DNA of 64,000 bases, taken from the NCBI RefSeq assembly GCF_002149925.1, contig NZ_MSLT01000006.1, positions 124,001 through 188,000 on the forward strand. The letters are read 5' to 3'. The position numbers and the translations under genes are program-made. Numbering within the stretch: position 1 is the first letter of the stretch; each line of letters begins with the position of its first letter. The DNA is from Thioflexithrix psekupsensis. GTDB lineage: Bacteria; Pseudomonadota; Gammaproteobacteria; Beggiatoales; Beggiatoaceae. The notes beneath the pieces are model-generated. The model made no database searches. It was not told where the DNA came from and worked only from the letters and a program-made list of their open reading frames with translations. This document shows, piece after piece, positions 56,382-64,000 of this stretch.

Positions 56382-58877
56382 TCACAAAACAGGCAACCAC
56401 ACCAACCGAAATCCCACTCCTCCTGCGGCTTGTGGAGCTTCGATCCAACCGGCGGTTAATTGTGTGGCTGAACAGAGATAACCGCGAATGACTTTTTCAT
56501 TCCCCAACGCACCCGCCGAAGCCGATGGGCCAAGCGGGTCAATTTTCAGACTATCCGCTTCAAAATACGACCAATCCGACCAATCTTGTACCCATTCCCG
56601 CACATTGCCGATCATGTCGTATAATCCCCACGCATTGGGTAATTTTTGTGCAACAGGATATAAGGCAGGTAACTGCGATTGACCACAACAAGTTAATTCT
56701 TGTTCACACCAACCATAGCGTCGTCGATTCGGAGAAGACAACCATTCTGCATCCATGATTCCACTGGCACGTGCGCCGTATTCCCATTCAGCATTGGTGG
56801 GTAAACGGTATATGCCCTCGTTTGCGGCATTTAAACGCGCTAAAAAGGCCTGAATATCTGACCAAAATAACCGATCTACCGGACAAGTCGGGCATTGTTC
56901 GCCTAAAACCCGCCATTCTCCCATGACCTTATGCCACTGTTCATGTGTAACTTCCGTGGTTTGCAAGTAAAAATCTTGCGTCAAACGCACAGGATGGCGC
57001 GGAATTGGTGCATTATCGCCCATTGTAAACTCTCCCGCAGGTAAACGCACAAAACGCATTCCCACTTGATTTTCTTGTTGTGGCAATGGTTGTACTATTA
57101 CGGGCGCGGGCAATTCTGCTTGCGGCTGCCAAAGTAACACACGCTCTCCCCCCTCAAATTGTTGCCATAAGGTTAAACGCAATGGGTCTGCGCCTTCATC
57201 TCCGTATTCAGGGGTGTTATGTCCGAAATTTTTACCATAAAACAATTGCATCTCCACATTTTGCGCCTCTGCCAGATAAAAAGCCGCAAAACCATCACTG
57301 TTTACACCAAAATCACCATCAATACTGCCCCCCACATTCACACCACCCACTAAACTTTGCGCATTAACCGATAAACCAAATCGTCCGCGGGCTTTTTGGG
57401 TGTCATTTGCCCGCACATCAACCACGTAAAAGCCCGGTGTTAATGGTTCAGTAAACACAGATTCACCGGGCGACACCTGTGGCGCATAAAATACAGGTTC
57501 TCGTTGTGCCGATCCGTCTAAACGAACCCGTTGAATTTGCACGGCTAAATGGGAAATCGCCCCCGTATATTCTTCAATTTTTAATAACACCCGTTCCGTT
57601 TGCGTGAGATAAAAAGCAATAAATCCCGGTACTTTTCCGCCCTCAGCCAACACCGATCCCGCATTAAATCCGCCAACATTAGTGCCTTTACTGGTATTCA
57701 GACTCAATCCCCACGCGCCCGCTCTCAAACCGTAATCGGAACTGATTTGTGCGATATAAAAGCCCGGTGGAAAATAACGCCGATAATAACAGCGTTCCGT
57801 ATGATCACAAAAATAACTGGCTTGTGCTGGAAGCTGTTCTGGTATTTCGTATTCAATCAGGTAAGATTGTGCATACATTGTAGAATTCGGAGTATAACTC
57901 TGCCATGTCGCTGGAGATGAAAGAGAATCACTGCGTTGCAGCGGTGGATGGACTATTTTCGCATAATCGCCTTGTGTTGCTGCGTCGGGAGAAGCCCAAT
58001 TGCTGTAATCCCAAGTGTCGCCGCTTAACCATTGCCATGTGTGTGTACTGGGATGGCGACGGGCACCGATTAAGTATTCTCTCGCAACACTATTGCCATA
58101 TTGACAGCCAATGCCTTGATTGGGCGTGATTGTATACAAACAACGATCAAACAAACTGCGCAATAAACGTTGAGTAATCCATTGATTTTCCGCCTCTGAA
58201 GTGATGCTTACTAAACGTCCGCGTTGTCCAGCCCATGATTGTGCGGCCGCGTGTTGTTGTAGTCGTTCCAAATTAAGTGTCGTCTCTCCCAACGGATCAG
58301 GCGTGTAAGTCATGATACCATACCAATGATCTTGTCCTCCTTCTGCCGCTGACCACTGCACAATTTTGGGATCATATTCCACAATCACTCCCGCCACTGT
58401 CATTTCCCGATCTAATCCTAACCAATGACCTTGTTGATCCATTGCCAAATAATGAGCCATTTGGGCGTTAGAAAAAATAGGATGATACTGCCAAGATTCT
58501 CCTAAATTAACCCATTGCCATTCTTGTTCATTTTCCTTTATTCCACCAAGCCAAAAATGATCTATAGAACGCTCAATTAAGGGAAGCACATGATGAACAA
58601 TAAATTCATGTTCAGCCACATGGGTTATAGTGGCAGGATAAATGGTGTAATGGCGTTCATTGATTAATGTGGGATGAGGCGGATTATAATAAATTTGCGC
58701 ATAACTATTGCGCCAATTGACTTTTTCACTGAATAAAACCCATTGGTAAAAATGACCATTACCGCCTTGATTCACTTTCCATTCTATCAATGGACTGGTT
58801 TCAAGATAATAATTTTGTGCAGCTAATCCATGATAATAGATTAACCCTATAATTAATAATAATAGTTGTCGTGACAT
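56382..58877 (-). CDS. Secreted protein: C-type lectin domain, beta modules, FGE-sulfatase fold
   Basis: The 831-residue protein begins with a signal peptide (MSRQLLLLIIGLIYYHGLAA). A C-type lectin-like domain lies at about 190-350 (WAGQRGRLVSITSEAENQWI, YLIGARRHP, GDTWDYSNWASP). Two similar beta modules follow, with NVGGFNAGS and LVGGVNVGG cores. The C-terminus from about 605 is a formylglycine-generating-enzyme fold (FTMGDNAPIPRHPV, YRLPTNAEWEYGARA, GNVREWVQDW). RGYLCSATQ keeps only one of the two catalytic cysteines, so formylglycine synthesis is unlikely. It probably binds a surface or carbohydrate. Confidence 0.82.
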   Translation of the reverse strand: MSRQLLLLIIGLIYYHGLAAQNYYLETSPLIEWKVNQGGNGHFYQWVLFSEKVNWRNSYAQIYYNPPHPTLINERHYTIYPATITHVAEHEFIVHHVLPLIERSIDHFWLGGIKENEQEWQWVNLGESWQYHPIFSNAQMAHYLAMDQQGHWLGLDREMTVAGVIVEYDPKIVQWSAAEGGQDHWYGIMTYTPDPLGETTLNLERLQQHAAAQSWAGQRGRLVSITSEAENQWITQRLLRSLFDRCLYTITPNQGIGCQYGNSVAREYLIGARRHPSTHTWQWLSGDTWDYSNWASPDAATQGDYAKIVHPPLQRSDSLSSPATWQSYTPNSTMYAQSYLIEYEIPEQLPAQASYFCDHTERCYYRRYFPPGFYIAQISSDYGLRAGAWGLSLNTSKGTNVGGFNAGSVLAEGGKVPGFIAFYLTQTERVLLKIEEYTGAISHLAVQIQRVRLDGSAQREPVFYAPQVSPGESVFTEPLTPGFYVVDVRANDTQKARGRFGLSVNAQSLVGGVNVGGSIDGDFGVNSDGFAAFYLAEAQNVEMQLFYGKNFGHNTPEYGDEGADPLRLTLWQQFEGGERVLLWQPQAELPAPVIVQPLPQQENQVGMRFVRLPAGEFTMGDNAPIPRHPVRLTQDFYLQTTEVTHEQWHKVMGEWRVLGEQCPTCPVDRLFWSDIQAFLARLNAANEGIYRLPTNAEWEYGARASGIMDAEWLSSPNRRRYGWCEQELTCCGQSQLPALYPVAQKLPNAWGLYDMIGNVREWVQDWSDWSYFEADSLKIDPLGPSASAGALGNEKVIRGYLCSATQLTAGWIEAPQAAGGVGFRLVWLPVL

Positions 58878-58904
58878 GGTGTTTATTCCGTTGTGAGCAG
58901 AGAT

Positions 58905-59987
58905 TTACGGATTAATTTCATTTAACCAATGAATAAGCTGTTCTCGCATGGATTCTGGCGCGTATTGCTCCCATTTCCGTAATTGTTGGACGGCGTGATC
59001 ATTATCATTGATGGCTAAAGCCATTAATCCATGAACTGTAGCTTGTTGCGTTAAGCTATTTGGAGGCGCGTGATAAAGTGTTTCTGTAAGTAGCGTTATT
59101 GCATCAGGATTGTTGAGATTTTTAAAGGCTTGAAAGGCAGATAAAGGGACAATTTGATTATTTTTTTGTAACGTTTCTAAAGAAGAAAAATTAACAGGTT
59201 CTAAGCTATTAAATAGCTGTTTTAATCCATTTTCTGCACCAATAGAGACAAGTCCTTCACTAATGGTATTAACCAATGCAATATCTTGGCTGGTTTGTAA
59301 CTGTTGCCATGCTTGTTCTAAAGGCGGTGATAATTCAGTATGAAATTGGTTATTCCATCTTAGGCGAGTGCTGTAGCTAATGGCTTGTAAAATGGGAATG
59401 CGCGGCTCGCTATTTGGCAATAGAATTAAGGCTTGTTGAACAAGCGCAATTAAAGCAGGTTCTGTAGCGGTTTGTCCAAGTAATTGAGCGATTTGAGAAA
59501 CATAGCCGTAAGGCGTGGTTTCTGGTAAAGTTAAATGGGCAGCTAAAGCGTGGTAAACTGCTGCATCAAATTCGTCTCGTAAACGCAAGGGTAAAGCGAT
59601 TGCAATTAATTGTCTGGCTCTGATGGCGTTGGGATTTTGAGTGTGTTGTAAGGTTTGCCATTGTTGCCATAACACTGCGGGAGATTGAGTTAATAAATTC
59701 TCATAATAATGTTGACGATTTTCTAACTGGCTTAAATTGGGTAAACTGGATGCCAGATCGATCTGATTAAAAGTGCTTAAATCATGGGTATCAGGTGTGG
59801 CGAATGAATCAAGAATTGGCTTAGAAGAAATTGGTGGTGTAATTATTGTATTGTTTTCTGATGAGGTGATAGGGTTATCTGTTTTTAATGGTTTATCGGG
59901 CATTTTTTTTGTGGTCAGTAAAAATAATAAAACAATAAGCCCAAGCAGTATAAATACCAGCCAGAAAAATGAAGATAATGATTTCAT
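58905..59987 (-). CDS. Membrane-anchored helical-repeat protein of unknown function
   Basis: The 360-residue protein has one N-terminal membrane helix (SFFWLVFILLGLIVLLFLLTT). A Pro/Ser/Thr-rich linker follows, then helical repeats of about 35-40 residues resembling HEAT or TPR units (LQTSQDIALVNTISEGLVSIG, ATVHGLMALAINDNDHAV). The end is PESMREQLIHWLNEINP. I do not recognise the family. It sits between the lectin/FGE gene and the lipase gene, all on the minus strand, suggesting an envelope-associated set. Confidence 0.6.
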   Translation of the reverse strand: MKSLSSFFWLVFILLGLIVLLFLLTTKKMPDKPLKTDNPITSSENNTIITPPISSKPILDSFATPDTHDLSTFNQIDLASSLPNLSQLENRQHYYENLLTQSPAVLWQQWQTLQHTQNPNAIRARQLIAIALPLRLRDEFDAAVYHALAAHLTLPETTPYGYVSQIAQLLGQTATEPALIALVQQALILLPNSEPRIPILQAISYSTRLRWNNQFHTELSPPLEQAWQQLQTSQDIALVNTISEGLVSIGAENGLKQLFNSLEPVNFSSLETLQKNNQIVPLSAFQAFKNLNNPDAITLLTETLYHAPPNSLTQQATVHGLMALAINDNDHAVQQLRKWEQYAPESMREQLIHWLNEINP

Positions 59988-60052
59988 AATGAATCTAAGA
60001 ATTTATTCCGTTTTGACAATAAGGGTGGGCATTACCCACCCTTGATGATTTA

Positions 60053-61918
60053 TTACCAATGCGGTAACAGTTCTTTTAACCCATTAGTAATGTGAATTTC
60101 TTCTTTGGGTTGTTTAGTGTGATATACCCCATTTTTAGGATTGCCATCGTAACTGACAATACCTGCTGGAAAGGCTTGATTGAGATACGGCACGATGCCA
60201 TCACCAATCAGATGGCTGGCTGTGGGTTGTGAACCCTCTAATATTACATACTGGGCATCACGAGAAACTTGATCGCAAATATCGGGGCCAGCTAAATCGA
60301 AAATTCGATAAAGTTCTGTTAATTTTCCTAACTCGACTCCACTGTAACGCAAAGACCCATAGCGCACTGCTTTAGGCAACTTGTTGACATTTCCGTCTAA
60401 TGTTCTAATTGGCGTAGAATTATCAGATAAATCGGCCACGGTGGGTTTACGTACATCTAACGTTTCGTCAGCGACTTTAAAACCATTACACTGACCAAAT
60501 CTAAGCGTATCAACCACTTGCCAATCATCATAACAGGCATCATTGGAGAAAAACCCCCAATCACCCAAGCGAGTGACGTTGTTACTCAAACAATTTCTCT
60601 CAAGATACCCATAAATTCGTCCTAATGGACTGCCATTGTGAGGTGTTCCTGTGGTCAACAGAGCGGCGACAGCGGTTTTAGTACTGTCTGCGATGTTGTC
60701 GTTTTGCAAAAAGGCACGCGCCGCCAACCCACCGCGACTGTGTCCTACTAAGGCCACTTTTAACACCACATTTTCTCCATAATACCGCTTATACGCCTGT
60801 TGTAATGCGGTGACAGCGTCGGCCACTTCTTGCCCTAATTGGTCAAAGGTAGAAAAATCGCCTTTTTCTACTCCGCTTGTTCGCATATTTTCTAAACCAA
60901 TGCGTCCACTAAAGCCGTCATAAGCCCCAAAACGTACCCGAAAACAGCCCAACTCTGGGGGAGTTTGGCGTGATGATAATAGGCTAGGTTGTGTTAATAC
61001 CCCATCAAACACCACAGGACAATTGTCCACGTCGAACTGATCGTGTTGATCCAAATAATTATCCCAAGTCAATTCATCAGAATTCATTCCATGCAGCAAA
61101 ACAATGGCGCGGGCTTCACGGGCAGCAGGACGAAAATCGACCGTTAAAACAAGTACATCGCCAGATATATCATTTTGTGATACTTGACACCACTCCTTTG
61201 ACGCATCAACAGAACAATTGCTGCTCCATCCCACCAACTCTGAACCAGCCGCAGGAACTGCACTTAATTGCAAGGTTTCACTTCGAGGAACGGACAACGT
61301 ACAATCTTGCTGACACGTATGATTTTCTAAGGTTACACTGCCTTTTCCCGCCCCAACAAATACAATTCGCACATTCAACGGGGATATTGTAGGGGCAGGT
61401 TGCGTGGGAGTGGCAGGAGGTGTGGGTTCTGGCTTGGGTTCGGTGGGGGATGGAGATGATGTTGGAGCAAGACGCGCTTCAATGTGATTGACCCCAAAAA
61501 ACGCACCCATGAGATTGGGATTTAATTGCAAGGTTGCTGAATAACCTAAATCCATTGCATCAGGCACATTCAAACAAGGCAAAAATAATTCTCCAGAACT
61601 GGGCATATAACGACTTAAACAAGTTGCATTTTCAGGTAATTGAGTGTCCACTTGACCATTTAATAATTCTTCAACTAAAAAACCTGTCGTTCCATTGGTT
61701 TCTGCAAATCGCAAACGCACTTCATAACTGGGTAAATGATTCGGTTCAATCACCAAACAAGGTAGCTTTAATAGTCCCGTATTAGGATAATATAGAGCCT
61801 GACAGTTTTGTGGCGTGTTCGTTGGTGCGAATGGAAAAGGCAGTTGTGCTTTAACGGTAACAGAAAAAGCAGACAATGCCAAAAGTAAAGTGAATCTGGT
61901 TAGAGAAGGACTCAACAT
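60053..61918 (-). CDS. Secreted PGAP1-like lipase/esterase with N-terminal Cys modules
   Basis: The 621-residue protein has a signal peptide (MLSPSLTRFTLLLALSAFSV). Two copies of a C-x14-C module lie at 39-54 and 100-115. A Pro-rich linker and an InlB-B-repeat-like domain (GKGSVTLENHTCQQDCTLSV) come next. The alpha/beta hydrolase part has IVLLHGMNSDELTW and nucleophile elbow VALVGHSRGGLAARAF, as in PGAP1/LipA-type esterases, and a late His. It would act outside the cell on a lipid or ester. Confidence 0.85.
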   Translation of the reverse strand: MLSPSLTRFTLLLALSAFSVTVKAQLPFPFAPTNTPQNCQALYYPNTGLLKLPCLVIEPNHLPSYEVRLRFAETNGTTGFLVEELLNGQVDTQLPENATCLSRYMPSSGELFLPCLNVPDAMDLGYSATLQLNPNLMGAFFGVNHIEARLAPTSSPSPTEPKPEPTPPATPTQPAPTISPLNVRIVFVGAGKGSVTLENHTCQQDCTLSVPRSETLQLSAVPAAGSELVGWSSNCSVDASKEWCQVSQNDISGDVLVLTVDFRPAAREARAIVLLHGMNSDELTWDNYLDQHDQFDVDNCPVVFDGVLTQPSLLSSRQTPPELGCFRVRFGAYDGFSGRIGLENMRTSGVEKGDFSTFDQLGQEVADAVTALQQAYKRYYGENVVLKVALVGHSRGGLAARAFLQNDNIADSTKTAVAALLTTGTPHNGSPLGRIYGYLERNCLSNNVTRLGDWGFFSNDACYDDWQVVDTLRFGQCNGFKVADETLDVRKPTVADLSDNSTPIRTLDGNVNKLPKAVRYGSLRYSGVELGKLTELYRIFDLAGPDICDQVSRDAQYVILEGSQPTASHLIGDGIVPYLNQAFPAGIVSYDGNPKNGVYHTKQPKEEIHITNGLKELLPHW

Positions 61919-62303
61919 TTAAAATCTCACTCAATAGTAGCTTGGTAAAAAATATCCATGGGACGACTTTATTGTCTTACTCATTATAGATATTTTGTGA
62001 GACTTTTGCACGAATAAGAATCATTTTTTACGTTCTTCATCAGATCGGCAATCTCAAAATGCGACAGAAAGAGAAGTGATCAGCATCCAATTAAAAACTA
62101 AGTAATTCAAAAAGATAGCCGCATAGCCGATATAACAGAATGATGTGATTCATCATTGAAATGATGCTATTTTACAAGTGGACAAATGCTGTCTTATCTA
62201 TTTTTTCTACTAGACTGTGACCGGGACGCACTGTGTTTGCTTTATTGACCGATAACATCCCAGAAACCTTCCCCATTTTGCTTTTCTTTTTTGAGAAACC
62301 ATC
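61919..62303. other. Divergent promoter region between the lipase and CLCA-like genes
   Basis: This stretch of 385 bases has no credible gene. It holds a compact palindrome CATCATTGAAATGATG (62151-62166), suited to an operator, and one AGTGGACAAATG word (62177-62188). The two flanking genes are divergent and both secreted, so shared control is plausible. Confidence 0.5.
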
Positions 62304-64000
62304 ATGCCCACATTGCGATTTTCTCATTCGTATCCTTTTATGATTGGTTCGCTGCTGCTTCATGCCAGCATTGCGCCTCAGGTTTTTGCCCAAGAGGCGT
62401 GTACTGCGCCTGTTTTTGACCCCAGTAATTTTGATCTGCGCTTTTCTTGTGTCAGTTATGAAGGGCAGCATTTTCGTTTTGATCTGAAAAAAGCCCAGTT
62501 ACCCGGACAAGCCCTGTCTTGGAAATTGGACACTGACAGCGCAGGAAGTCCCACGTGTGACACTAACGCTGGTGGCTGTGTTGTGGTGGGAAAAGATTTA
62601 CGACTGGCTTTTGGCGGTTTACAACTGGCTAATGCGCCCTACGGGATTATTCTCAATTTTACCCCCAATCCCGACGATCCCAACGGGCTTTATTGGTCTT
62701 ACAATAAACACTATGCAGAACAAGCCCAAACACCTAGTAACACAGTAACCAGCACAGACATTACCGATCCCAACGCCACCACCCCGATAAGTCGTGAAAT
62801 TAATTACAAAGTCTATGATGTACGGGTTTCTTATTACGGTTCTTACGCTCAAGCGATGCAGCAAAAAGCGGCGATTGAAGACAACATTTTGCATTTTGCC
62901 GATGGAGTCTATGAAGCCAGTAACGGCGCGCAAAAATTAGGACGAGTGACCATTTATACGGATGGCGGTTATGCGGATAATACGGATATTCTCTGGGTGC
63001 TAAAATGCCATCCCAACGCCCATGTGGCTGGCCGCGGCAACAAAGGTTCACGAGTCGAACATTGTGACACTTTCCAACAAGACAATGATTTACTGATTAA
63101 AACCCGAATCGGCGGTTATACGCTATTGCACGAATGGGGACATTTTTTTTATGGTCTCATGGACGAATATCAGGGATCAGGAACGGCTTGCGATGCTGAA
63201 AGTCCCACTTCTCCTTGTGACAGTGATGTGCCGGTGGATAAATCGGCCATGCACCAAACGGATAATGCTGTCAATGTGGAAAACAACAGCTTAGTGGCAC
63301 CCATTTGGTTAAATTTTTCGACCGCGTTAAACTTTGACCCATCGGGTGGAAAAACCGCCCAAGCCCACGTTTACGGCAAAAGCGGCTGGGATACGCTGTT
63401 ATCCGATCCCAGTACAGACCGTAAAAATATCGGCCGTGCGTTTTATCCCGAATTGGCCGCGGTGAAACCTGAACCCGGTCGCCTACCCACTGTCGAATTG
63501 GGAACGGAAGAAGCCACACAAAAAGCCCGATCTGATTTAAAAATCGAATGGAAACAAGGCGCAACCCAAGCCGAAAGAACCCAATTACGCGCCACCCGCG
63601 ACGGACATGAAACCCAAGCCAATGATGAGGTTTTTCTTGTGCGTCAATTCGTTATTGACACCTCGGCAGCCATGAGTATCAAAGACTTAGAGGCGATCAA
63701 AGCCACTTTACAATCTCTGGTGAGTCGGGCTGAATCAGACGAAGTGATTGGGATTGTGACTTTTAGCGATACGCCAAATGTGTTAGTGCCGCCGACCCGG
63801 GTCAGCTCGGCACAACAACGTCAACATCTCATTGATCAGATCAAAACCATTAAACAAGAACCTAAAGCCACCGCATTAGGCAATGCTTTAGATCGGGCGC
63901 AAATGGATTTGTTAGCGGGTCAATTTTCTGATGAGGCCAATTGGTTGGTGTATTTATTTGCCAGCGGCAAAAATACCACGGGCTTATCGCCCGAATCCGT
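62304..64000 (+). CDS. CLCA-like secreted HEXXH metalloprotease-VWA protein (C-terminus beyond window)
   Basis: The frame is open from ATG 62304 to the window end, 565 codons. A signal peptide (FMIGSLLLHASIAPQVFAQ) leads to a C-x15-C module at 33-49 like those in the neighbouring lipase. A zinc motif HEWGHFFYGLMDEYQ lies at 276-290, matching the HEWAHLRWGVFDEY pattern of CLCA self-cleaving metalloproteases. A VWA domain starts near 448, with VIDTSAAMS at 450-458. Its MIDAS reads DxSxA, missing the usual last Ser. The role is unknown, perhaps adhesion or extracellular proteolysis. Confidence 0.85.
   Translation, partial: MPTLRFSHSYPFMIGSLLLHASIAPQVFAQEACTAPVFDPSNFDLRFSCVSYEGQHFRFDLKKAQLPGQALSWKLDTDSAGSPTCDTNAGGCVVVGKDLRLAFGGLQLANAPYGIILNFTPNPDDPNGLYWSYNKHYAEQAQTPSNTVTSTDITDPNATTPISREINYKVYDVRVSYYGSYAQAMQQKAAIEDNILHFADGVYEASNGAQKLGRVTIYTDGGYADNTDILWVLKCHPNAHVAGRGNKGSRVEHCDTFQQDNDLLIKTRIGGYTLLHEWGHFFYGLMDEYQGSGTACDAESPTSPCDSDVPVDKSAMHQTDNAVNVENNSLVAPIWLNFSTALNFDPSGGKTAQAHVYGKSGWDTLLSDPSTDRKNIGRAFYPELAAVKPEPGRLPTVELGTEEATQKARSDLKIEWKQGATQAERTQLRATRDGHETQANDEVFLVRQFVIDTSAAMSIKDLEAIKATLQSLVSRAESDEVIGIVTFSDTPNVLVPPTRVSSAQQRQHLIDQIKTIKQEPKATALGNALDRAQMDLLAGQFSDEANWLVYLFASGKNTTGLSPES

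Noticed and set aside
56382-57100. Diversity-generating retroelement target candidate
   Set aside because: The C-terminal FGE fold is used by such targets. However, no reverse transcriptase gene or template repeat is seen in the window, and no adenine-biased variable repeat is evident.

Overview
The window looks like a chromosomal segment of a moderately AT-rich gammaproteobacterium. The rimP-nusA-infB-rbfA-truB operon, scpA-scpB after trpS, a class I-type PHA synthase, UbiH and many hybrid histidine kinases all fit that group. The mix suggests a sulfur-oxidising Thiotrichales/Beggiatoaceae-type organism; this is inferred from gene content and style, not from a marker gene.

1-20 kb is mostly core genome. 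It starts with a truncated ubiH, then a signalling block on the minus strand (SiaB/slr1658-like GHKL protein, STAS protein, hybrid kinase). A plus-strand housekeeping run follows (YciO-type protein, M50 protease, trpS, scpA, scpB, MoxR ATPase). Next comes the minus-strand translation/transcription operon rimP-nusA-infB-rbfA-truB, with a strong internal terminator before rbfA. After it lie a PilN/GspL-like protein, dut and a REC-kinase. 20.3-20.6 kb holds an array of phased 11-bp repeats.

20-37 kb carries metabolism and signalling. ppiD and phaC are followed by a PEP synthase gene interrupted by a 403-residue LAGLIDADG intein exactly at its phosphohistidine loop. Then come a vapBC-like toxin-antitoxin pair, a frameshifted SiaA-like PP2C phosphatase, a small beta-barrel-like protein, a REC-kinase, a GGDEF protein with a degenerate motif, maeB, an isochorismatase-type hydrolase and an OmpA-type lipoprotein.

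37.9-42.4 kb is a whole-gene tandem duplication of a 736-residue protein joining a PD-(D/E)XK-like nuclease domain to a DNA methyltransferase. About 30 residues differ between copies, and 13 of these fall in one 27-residue patch. Core genes follow: a flavin/2Fe-2S reductase, uvrB, a thioredoxin-like ferredoxin, an AAA-SPOR protein, a response regulator, a PduO-type adenosyltransferase, dprA, a LysM-type protein and tRNA-Thr(TGT).

51.5-64 kb is accessory. Just after the tRNA, a two-gene AlbA/HATPase + ParA cassette abuts a broken-off 3' end of a beta-propeller gene whose full-length paralogue lies on the cassette's other side. Beyond are secreted or envelope proteins: a VC0807-like membrane protein, a C-type lectin/FGE-fold protein, a membrane-anchored unknown, a PGAP1-like lipase and the start of a CLCA-like HEXXH/VWA protein. 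The last two share a Cys-bounded N-terminal module.

The best candidates for something new are the nuclease-methylase tandem pair, the AlbA-ParA cassette with its breakpoint, the PpsA intein and the CLCA-like secreted system. No CRISPR array, rRNA or intact insertion sequence was seen.
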